From NCBI GenBank assembly GCA_013397435.1, contig VZRG01002340.1, positions 43,964 through 107,963 of the forward strand: DNA of 64,000 nucleotides, written 5' to 3'. This DNA is from Erythrocercus mccallii (lineage: Eukaryota; Chordata; Aves; Passeriformes; Dicruridae). This document shows positions 53,701 to 61,660 of this stretch, piece by piece (position 1 is the stretch's first letter; each line of letters begins with the position of its first letter). Made by a program: the position numbers and the translations under genes. Under the pieces are notes generated by a model. That model was not told the origin of the DNA and searched no databases. It saw only the letters and a list, made by a program, of their open reading frames with translations.

Positions 53701-56700
53701 AAGAACAACATTTAATTAGCATGTTTAATTGATCTTGTTAACTGTTAGGGTGGACAGCTTTGATCTCGCCTGCTGATAGCTAGTTTAGGACTACAAAAGA
53801 AACTGGGGCTTTGCATAATTGCCAAGCTTTCAATGTGTGTCTTTTAATTCTTCCTCTTTCCCAATCCCCCTTTCTGTTTCTGCTGCACTAGTGCTCCGGA
53901 TAACAGAAAGCAAAGAACATGCCATCATTTATTTTATCATTTATTTGAGCATGCAGGCGAAAAAAAAGGAAGATGAGGAAAGGGAAATTGCTGCTCCTTC
54001 ACCCAGAAACACAGGAAAAGGCCAGGAATTACCACAGTGAATCTGGCCTGGGCAATATTAAATAAAGTACTGTATGGCTGAGGGCAGCCAGTACCAAACA
54101 CTTCAGTGGAAGATGCAGGAAACACTAAGCATGTGTGGGATAAGCTGCTCCCAACCCCCCTTGAAAGCCTGATTCCACTTTCTGTTGATTAGAGGCTGGT
54201 TTAAATTCCAGGACAGAGGGTTTGAGGAATTTCAGTGGCTTTCCACTGTGTTGTTTTATGTTTGTTAATAGTCTCATCCAAAAAATTATTCTTCTGCAGG
54301 AGATTCATATTAGCTTAGAGAGAAGCCCACAAGACCAAGATTACTAGGTTGCACTCAACCAATATGAGACAGTGCCAATAGTGTCTGTTCTCAGGAAGAG
54401 AAACTTCTGAGGACATTGTAGTGCATCCTAAAATATCTAGCAACCTTCAAAATAGATCCTAATTGAAAACAACTAAATACAAGTATGTTTAATTCATTAA
54501 CAACCTCTCCTAAACACTGTTTTCCTGAATGATCAAGCCCATCATAAACTCTACGGAAATAAATGTTTGTAGGTGGTGTATAATAGGTTCCGAGCAATGT
54601 ACAAAGCAGCTCTACATTTCAGCCAAAGAGTGTCAACTGTTTTCAGAACAGCAAGCCAAACCCTCATCAAACTGAATTCAGCTGGAGCTTTGCCACTCAG
54701 CAGGACAACAACTTGGCCCACCATCCCCATGGGAAATCCTTTTCTAACTCAGACTTTCTTCCTGCTTATTTTAAACGAAATCTCCTTTGGATCAGGTTGA
54801 ATTTCCACAGATAATTAGTCTTGCACTAGCTAAATAAAACAAGAGTTGTATTGCTTCTGAGCAGCAAACTGAGTAATTACAACAGGGTTAAAGAGAAAAT
54901 TTCTTCTGTTCTTTCCCAGAAAGAACTTAGGAATTAACTGTTTAACATGGCTGAACTTTGCTATTGGATCTTCATATTGCACAGCAACAGAGAGAAGTAC
55001 CACAGTGTACTCAGTCACCTCAAGCATCTGTAATAATGGGAGAACTGTAGCTCCCAAATAGTGCTAGAATAGAGTTCTTCACCCAAAAGCCTGTCTTTTC
55101 TCACCAAAGCCTTCTCACGAGCACACTGTGGTTTTGGTGGTTAGTTTGGGGATTTTGGTTGTGGTGTGTTTTGTTTTCTTTTGTGGGGGTGTGTGTTGTT
55201 TGACTTTTTTTATCCCTAAACCTTTTTCTAAAGAAGGTTTCTTCTTGTTGCTGCAAGACGATGAATATCTTGTATTCTCTGTCCTCATACCAGAAACTAT
55301 AGAAAGTCAGCCAGCGCCTTCATCTCTTGCCTACTGCTGATACTGTCTCAAATAATGCTCACTTTTGGTGGCTTGGGATGGAGGAGGGGTTTCCCTAGGA
55401 ATAAGCTGAATAAAGCTTCCTGCTCAGCTAAAGCAGGAAATGTGCTCCAGTACTGCCTTGCACACAAAGAGTGGAAAATACTTACAAACAAAATAGCAGG
55501 AGATGAAGTGTAAACTGGATTGTCCTTCCATCATGCAGACAAACAGAAATCCATACTCCCCCACGCCCCCAGCTCTCTTGCATTAATGCACTTAAACTTG
55601 GAGGGGGAAAAAAAAAAGGAAAAACATATGTATAAACATTGTGCATCAAAATCAAATTATTAGGCTGTGCCTTTAAAATCAAACACTAAAGGATTTCAAG
55701 CAACACTAATTAGGAGGTAGCATTTCCTCCCTCCCACAGAATCGGTTTCTTCTTGTTAAAACAGGAGGTGCAACTGGCCAAATCCCATCCTGCTAGTGGA
55801 GACACTGTACCAGAAGTTGTCATTAGGTTAACCTTCCAGCATGGCTCGCAAATCATCTCTTCAGAATGACTTTAAAATAAATTGCAGAGAAGAGGGTAGG
55901 GACAGCCTTCCAGTCTGTCAAATCACTGGAATTTACAGAAAAGAACAGCAATAACATTTTTTGCATAAATAACAGGTGGCAGAAGACAAATATAAATGGA
56001 AAAAACGTCCTTCTTCATGCCCTACAGAAACAATGACTTTAAGGCCCCACAGCATTTCCCAAGAGCTAGCCTTGTAATTCATGCAAGATTTCTCTACAGC
56101 CATCATATGCCTTTTGAGCTCTGATCACTTCAAAGAGGCAGTTGTCCTCACCCACCCTGACGTTTAAGAACCAAAAGTGATGAAAAACTACATCACTTGA
56201 TGGTAGGTCACAGCTACAGATGCACACTGGTAGAAAACAAAAAGCTGTTAGGCAAGTCCCGTGGTGTAAAACACATTATGGCAGCTGGATGCTGGAAACA
56301 TATGACAAAACTTCATGCAAAACAGCAACACACATAAGCTTAATGAAAACCTGATGAAAGACTGTTAAGAAAAGTACCAAATCTAATTAATTCTCTAGAC
56401 TTGGTTAGTGCAGCTGAACTAAGGTCACAAGGACTGCATACTACACTTGGATTTTATAAACCACCTTGAGCCATTGTGCCTCCCATCATCATGAGTTATA
56501 AACCCGTCATCAGCACATAAGGCGTCTCATGGTATTTTGATGTCCTGCCTTGTGGCACAACACCCTGCTCGTTATGCAAAGCTCAGATACATGTCAGGAA
56601 AGTATTTTACTAATTGGCCTTAAAAATAGCCTTGCATTGAGATCAAGTCAAGTACAAGTTTCTCACTTGGACGGATATAAGGAGAAACTTCTCTACTACT

Positions 56701-58228
56701 CTAAACAAAAAGTTAAGGAGAGTTAAACCAAACCAGACAAAGCAGAGTCATTCTAGTGAACCCCTGAAAACTCAATCATCACCAAGACTACATATATCTG
56801 AAAACTACCTTCCAAGTCCTGAAGCAGACATGAAATCAAACTCTCCAAGTATGTGTGGCACATCAGCACAAAACCCTCAGAAAGTAGGCCTCCCAGCTGA
56901 AGGGCATGGCAGAATTCCAGAGATAGGGAAGTTACCCCTAGTAAGGGTTGCAAAGACAGCACCTACTGCACCACAGCACATCATAACAACTTTGCCACAT
57001 CAGAAAGTTCTCTCCCATGTGGAGCAGTGAATGGATGTCCTTGATTCGCTACAGAATACCGAGGAGTATGTAACAGAAGAGAAACATCAGAGATAATCTG
57101 AAACACATTTACCTATTCATACTCTAATATCTAGATCTAGGAGCATATGGATCCTACATGCACTCAAGGACACACTGTACCAACAGGCCAGCAAGCAGAG
57201 TCAATGACTGCAGTGTTACTAACTGAAGACGAAGAGCTTTGCTCTGCCTGCCTTCCCTCCCTCACGACCCTGCCCATGCTCAGCGAGGAGCAAACACTGA
57301 TGGACCCCTGTTATCTGAAGGGTACCACATGCAAACTTTGAAACAAAAGTGCAAAAATTTAAAAAAGTAACAAAAACCAAAAAAACAACACAACAAAACC
57401 CACCAAAATTTCAAAGTATGTACTCTCCCAAGCACCACGGACACACATAGCATATCTTCTGCCAGCTGCTAGTCTGCAGCCACTTCCCAAAAAGTGGTTG
57501 TAACCCAGATTTGAAGTTTTCTAGTCCTCTTCTGGTCTTTCCCATACAGCATCATGCTGGGATCTCAAAAGCTGTTCTGGGACCTTCAGTTGCAAGAGGA
57601 AATTATTGTCTGGGCCCCATAAAGAGAAAAAAAGCCATTTATTCAAGTAGAAATGACTCATGATTTTAAAAGCAGGTGTACACTGTCCTATCCCCTTATC
57701 CTGAATGCAAGAGAAAATTACTTAAGTCATTTGACACAATGTCATGCTGCACCTGTGTGTGTACTTGTGCCCCACAAAAGGTGCTGTAGTTTACATCTGC
57801 CTCACAAGAAAAGTTTTATGATTAGTAAAAATCTAGTAAATGGGAAAGCATTTATACAATCCTTGTTGTTCTTACAGTCCTGCACCAGCAAACAGCTTTC
57901 TCCATGAGGCTTCAAAAATTGGAAGGAAAAATCCCCCTTGTTGTTGTTCCCAAATAAAGACAGCATTATTAAACCATTCTGTTTCCCATATACTTCCCTT
58001 TAATGTCAAGAACAGGGTTAAATTTGCCGAAAAGCCTGGACTACTTGTATTACAGAGATGTTCATGACTAACTGCAGCTGAGCATCCTACCTAATCTCCT
58101 TGACCAGGCTGTAGTATCTAGAAAGCCGGTAAGAATTGTCATGGCTTCATGTGCAACTTCATGTCAATATGCTTAACCTACCCATCAATTCCTAGGGACT
58201 GAATAGGTAAATAACATAACCTTCCTTT

Positions 58229-58305
58229 ACAAACAAAACAAAACCAAAAAAAACCCAAACCAACAAACAACAACAGAAAAACCAAACAACCAAACAAAAA
58301 AAAAA
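58229..58305. repeat. A/C-only low-complexity tract
   Basis: Except for one G at 58276 the plus strand is purely A and C, dominated by CAAA and CAAC units. A similar shorter tract lies at about 57370-57410. It is simple sequence, not a recognisable retroposon tail. Confidence 0.85.
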
Positions 58306-60317
58306 GAGAACTAAATAATCGCTAATTCTCTTAGACTTAAATGAATGAGATCTTTGAAAAGTGAATATAGCAGCAACAGCAATTAGATTTCAAGGAGCAA
58401 AACTGAATGAACAGCAGAGATGCCACTTAGCAAAGAATTTAAAACCAGAGAAAGCCAAACCTAAGAATTGCATCCAGTTTTGGGCATCACAATCACAACA
58501 GCAAAGACCATCAAATTAAAAGCAGTAACAGGCTTAGCCCAAAGAACTGAGTTACAACAACAACAAAAAATCATGAATATTTAATTTGTGCAAAAGGATG
58601 ACTAAAAAAGAATACAATAACTAAGAGTCTGACACATAGAATTTCAGGGTTTGCACAGTGCAGCAATAGCTTTATTTCGGCCTTGCCTATATACATTGCA
58701 TCAGTGTATGGTAATCATTAGTGTCCTAGTTAAACTGAGATAAATAAATATTGCTTCCTATGAGACAATCAGTTTAATATACCACTATACTGCAGGTATC
58801 CCCAGTAATAACACACTCGCACTTCAAGAGTGACAGCACCATGCCACGCCAAATTAACATAACTATATTGGCAGAAAGGGTTATACTTTATATATTGGTA
58901 AGGAAGAAATGGTCCTTCAGTTTATCATTCAGTTATAAAGCACCTAAAGTAAAACTTGTTAGCACAAAACTGTAGCCTCACACTTAAAAACCACAAGGTT
59001 TGGTATGGATGATGGTGTCCTCCTTCAGAGGAATCACATACTCAAGTAGACCACAAGGGATAATTCTGCAAGCAGGTAAGTTATCCATACAGGGTTCATA
59101 CGCTTTAAATCTTATTTCTGAAAGGCCTTCCTTATCAATTTTGCTCTTAAGTGTGCCATATAGAAAGTAAGCTTTCTACTTCCATTCAAAAGAAAACTGT
59201 CTGTGTCTCTGAGCAACAACCCTATTTAGGCTGGGCTTACACCTTATACAGGTGCCACAAAAGTTGCAACATAATTCTCCAGGTTCCTGAATGTTTCCAG
59301 CACATTGAGAAAGCTAAGCTGATGTTGCAAGCCATCGCCCACATTGTCTGTGGGGAGCTTGGTCACGCATAAACAAAACTGCACGTACCAGATGCAATTT
59401 TTACTGGGTCCTTTCTCTAAAGTTGGACCAAGCTCAGAAAAAAAATACAACCATCTTTTCCTATATCTCTGTGTAGGTGTAGTTAGTCACTTCTAAGGGC
59501 CATAGGCTCCGAGAGAAACCTAAGAACAGCCTCCCTATGGTACTTAGGAATCTGAGGCCAAATCTGCATCTTGCTGCCTGGGCTCCGTATGAACTTGAAA
59601 TTTCAAGTTTGAGATCAGCTCTGCACAAAGAACAGAAGCTCGAGAGAACCGAGAAACACAAAACCAGCTGCAAAATACATCCAGGTTTCTATTCACTGAG
59701 GTCTTCCCATGCACATACAAAAGAATTAATCAGGCATGCGGGCTGAACTGTCAGAAGCTCGGCTGAGCCCAAGCCTAGCGCAAACCCGGTATAAACATAC
59801 AAACAAACTCTCCCGGGATCACAGCGCTCTCAGCTCCCGGTGCTGGCGGCCCCCCGCCCCCGGCCAGCCCGCTGCCCGCCCTGCGGACACGTTCTCCCCG
59901 GTGAGCGAGGGTTCCGCCGTACGGAAGCGCCGGGGAAACACCCGCAGCCAGCAGTCCCGCACGCTGACACCGCCTCTCCCGCACGGGCCGGCGACATGCA
60001 GGGCCGAAGCCGCCGGGACGGAGCCCGGGGCCGGGGTGTCCCGGAGGAGGATGAGCGGCGCCGCGCTACAGCCCGTGGGCACCGGCGGGGCCCGGGAGGA
60101 GCCGCGGCGGGATCGGGGGCGGCCGCCGCCCCTGAGCACGGGAAAAGAGAGACGGGGATGCTTAAGTTTCACTTTTCCCTCTCTCTTTTTAAATAAATCA
60201 CAACCTAGAGCCCAGCCCGCCGCGCCAACAGCCCCGCCGCCCTCCTGCCGGTGCTCCCGCTGGCCGAGCCGCCCCGCCACCGTCCCGAACGAGCTCGCAG
60301 CGCTGGGGAAGGGTGGT

Positions 60318-60323
60318 ACTCAC
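60318..60323 (-). other. 5' splice donor of coding exon 1
   Basis: On the minus strand the exon reads AAGATCC and is followed directly by GTGAGT, a near-perfect match to the vertebrate donor consensus. The preceding coding base is the first base of a split codon (phase 1). NHS-family exon 1 is known to be joined to a distant exon beginning at a VSNLD segment, and phase 1 with a leading C would allow a Pro codon at the join. The next exon is not in the window. Confidence 0.85.
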
Positions 60324-60681
60324 GGATCTTGACTTTGCGGTGGTCGAGGCGGGCGAGGAGCTCCTCCAGGGCGCCGAGGCGGCGCTGGAGCCGGGCGCTG
60401 CGGTGGCACAGGGAGTCCGCCTCGCTGAGGATCCCGCCGAAGATGTCGCCGGCGCAGCGGGAGAGGTCGGAGAGCTGCATCAGCAGCGACACCAGCGCGT
60501 ACGAGCTGACCTGTTCCAGCGTCCCGAAGAGCGGCACCGCGCCGCGGCGGCGCCCGCCGCCCCCCTCCGCCGCCCCGGCGTGGTCCCCCGGCGCCGGGCC
60601 GCCCCGCTCCGCGCCATCCCCGCCGGCCTCTTCCAACCTGCACAGCTTCAGCGGCTCCAGGGTCCGCAGGGGGAACGGCAT
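60324..60681 (-). CDS. NHSL1: First coding exon of an NHS-family gene (probably NHSL1), WAVE-homology domain
   Basis: Seen: the minus strand encodes 119 residues plus one base, starting MPFPLRTLEPLKLCR. A Gly/Ala/Pro/Arg-rich linker follows (about residues 18-48), then an amphipathic helical block (about 50-119) containing QVSSYALVSLLMQLSDLSR, CAGDIFGGILSEAD and LEELLARLDHRKVKI. The exon ends in phase 1 at GTGAGT. The ATG has G at -3; the frame upstream has no other ATG and meets a TAG at 60886-60888, which fixes the start. Known: NHS, NHSL1 and NHSL2 begin MPF...LC and carry this WAVE-homology domain, which in WAVE proteins assembles with Abi and HSPC300. NHS acts in actin and junction remodelling, and NHSL1 acts at lamellipodia and restrains the Scar/WAVE-Arp2/3 pathway. 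Inference: NHS itself is disfavoured because its start, as I recall it, is MPFAKRIVEPQWLCR. WAVE genes are disfavoured by the low-complexity linker. Family about 0.9, symbol about 0.5. Confidence 0.85.
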
Positions 60682-60739
60682 CGCGGCCGGGCACGGGGGG
60701 CAGCGCGGGGCACGGCAGCGGCAGGGGTGGCGGGGAGAG

Positions 60740-60769
60740 CTAGGCGTCCCCGGCGCGAAAAGTCTGCAT
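60740..60769 (-). CDS. Candidate upstream ORF, 9 codons
   Basis: On the minus strand an ATG at 60769-60767 opens a 9-residue frame (MQTFRAGDA) closed by TAG at 60742-60740, 58 bases before the main ATG. It is not in the main frame and does not overlap the main ORF. If the transcript starts upstream of it, ribosomes would need leaky scanning or reinitiation to reach the main start. The peptide is too short to test for function, and the feature depends on the unknown transcription start. Confidence 0.3.
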   Translation of the reverse strand: MQTFRAGDA

Positions 60770-60798
60770 CCGCGCAGCGGCCGCGGTGACAAAAGTTC

Positions 60799-60841
60799 AG
60801 AGAGAGGAGAGGGAGGGAGAGAGGGAGGGAGGGAAAGAGAA
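60799..60841. repeat. Uninterrupted 43-bp purine tract with G-quadruplex motif
   Basis: The plus strand is pure A/G over this span, with five GGG runs between 60811 and 60833 separated by one to five bases. In transcript sense it is a CT-rich tract in the presumed leader or core promoter. Such mirror-like purine tracts can form triplex or quadruplex DNA, and pyrimidine tracts are common at initiator regions. It is also a likely length-variable site. Confidence 0.7.
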
Positions 60842-60885
60842 CAGCACAACAACAAATGAATCGGGGCGGAGGGAGGGCGGCCGGG

Positions 60886-60954
60886 CTAGGCGCTGCGGGG
60901 CTGGGGGGGAGCCGCCGCCGCCTGGGCGCAGGGGGAGCCCCGCGCGGCGCCCAT
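60886..60954 (-). CDS. Candidate second upstream ORF, 22 codons
   Basis: An ATG at 60954-60952 opens a 22-codon Ala/Pro/Arg-rich frame that ends at TAG 60888-60886. It is in the same frame as the main ORF, and its stop is the in-frame stop that separates the leader from the main coding sequence. It may lie upstream of the real transcription start, in which case it means nothing. Low-complexity composition argues that it is not a functional peptide. Confidence 0.2.
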   Translation of the reverse strand: MGAARGSPCAQAAAAPPQPRSA

Positions 60955-60996
60955 GTGCGGGAATGGCCCCCGGAGGCGGGAGCGGGCCCGGGAGGA

Positions 60997-61014
60997 GGGA
61001 GGGGATGGGAGGGG
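60997..61014 (+). other. G-quadruplex motif in CpG-island promoter
   Basis: Four G runs (60997-60999, 61001-61004, 61007-61009, 61011-61014) are separated by loops of 1, 2 and 1 bases, matching the classical four-run pattern with very short loops, which usually means high stability. It sits on the plus strand, the template strand for the minus-strand gene, 0.3 kb upstream of the start codon. Confidence 0.6.
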
Positions 61015-61660
61015 AGAGGAGAGGGAAAGGAGCGGGGCGCAGCTCCGCCGCACGGCGGGAGCGGTGAGAGCCCGGGCCGGCCGGCAGACAGGAAAGAGCC
61101 CGGCTTTCTCTCCCCGAAGTGAGGATGAGGCGGGGAGGGAGGGAAAGAGGAAGCGTGGGAGAGGGACTGAAGCGCCCTGGATGCGGCCACAAAGGAGGAA
61201 AGCCAGCCAGAGGAGGAGGGGAGAGAAAGCCCGGACCAGCTCCACCTGGGGAACCCCGCGCCGTTGCAGGCACTTTTCTGAACGCACCAAACTCCCAACC
61301 CGGAAAGCGAGGGCTGGAAAAAGAGGAGGAGGGAAGGGAGGGGGAAAAAAAAAAAAACCACCTCCACGAACCTGGGAAAAGTAGGAGGCCGCCGCCTACC
61401 TGTGGCTGCCCGAACTGGAGCCTCACCCTACCCGGCCAGCCAAGGTGGCTGCTCCTGGCCCGGCCCGGCCCCGCGGCGCTCGGTCCAGCGGGATTCCCCA
61501 GGGAGAAGCCAGCCCGTCCGGCCGCCTCTGCTCGGCGAAAGGGGCCAAGCAAGAGAGGGAGCACGCCTCGCCTCAGCCCTTTCCCCTGCCGTGCTGCGGG
61601 TCAGGCCAGAGGTGCTGCTCCGAGGTAGGGAAGAAGAGCAGCCTGTCTGGGAACGGCGCG

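Larger units (their letters stand above)
48801..59799. other. Intronic stretch approaching exon 1
   Basis: AT-rich and mostly unique-looking, with A/C-rich simple tracts at 57370-57410 and 58229-58305. An isolated GC-rich patch lies at about 50515-50730. No exon, RNA gene or transposon was recognised. Confidence 0.55.
1..60323 (-). other. NHSL1: Intron 1 of the NHS-family gene (incomplete, over 60 kb)
   Basis: Downstream of the donor, on the minus strand to the window edge, I recognise no further NHS-family exon. Long first introns are normal for this family. The DNA is AT-rich; the longest frames (up to 144 codons) resemble no known protein, lack splice context and look like chance frames. 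I looked specifically for the alternative NHSL1 first exon, which in mammals starts with a short MVVF peptide, by scanning for its reverse-complement start; none of the candidate ATGs continues correctly. Recognisable transposons cover only about 1.4 kb. Whether a nested noncoding gene exists cannot be told from sequence alone. Confidence 0.75.
60682..61110 (-). promoter_or_regulatory. Presumed 5' leader and core promoter of the NHS-family gene
   Basis: This lies directly upstream of the start codon on the minus strand and is GC-rich. In transcript sense it contains a long pyrimidine tract (complement of 60799-60841), two short upstream ATG frames (60740-60769 and 60886-60954) and C-rich runs opposite plus-strand G-quadruplex motifs. 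Pyrimidine-rich initiators and short upstream frames are common in growth-related vertebrate mRNAs. The extent is an inference from composition, because no transcription start was observed. Confidence 0.5.
59800..61660. promoter_or_regulatory. CpG island containing the NHS-family promoter and exon 1
   Basis: Composition changes sharply near 59800 from AT-rich to very GC- and CpG-rich, is densest at about 59810-61110, and fades by about 61660. It covers the start of intron 1, coding exon 1 and the presumed promoter. There are GC-box cores (GGGCGG) near 60119 and in 60865-60880, and no TATA box at a sensible distance upstream of the coding exon. This is typical of a TATA-less vertebrate promoter with dispersed start sites. 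The transcription start cannot be placed exactly; the region 60770-61110 is most likely. The island could also drive a divergent plus-strand noncoding transcript, but nothing here proves one. Confidence 0.8.

Noticed and set aside
56640..56760. Possible additional CR1 fragment (ATAAGGAGAAACTTCTCTAC step)
   Set aside because: Only about 20 bases resemble CR1, and the flanking CR1 landmarks are missing.
60205..60855. 216-codon frame as the complete protein
   Set aside because: It begins at a non-ATG codon and reads through the GTGAGT donor into the intron. The supported coding part is 60681 down to 60324.
61119..61628. 169-codon plus-strand frame and 239- and 255-codon minus-strand frames in the CpG island
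   Set aside because: All are Pro/Arg/Gly/Ser low-complexity translations of GC-rich DNA. They overlap one another in several frames and have no homology that I recognise.
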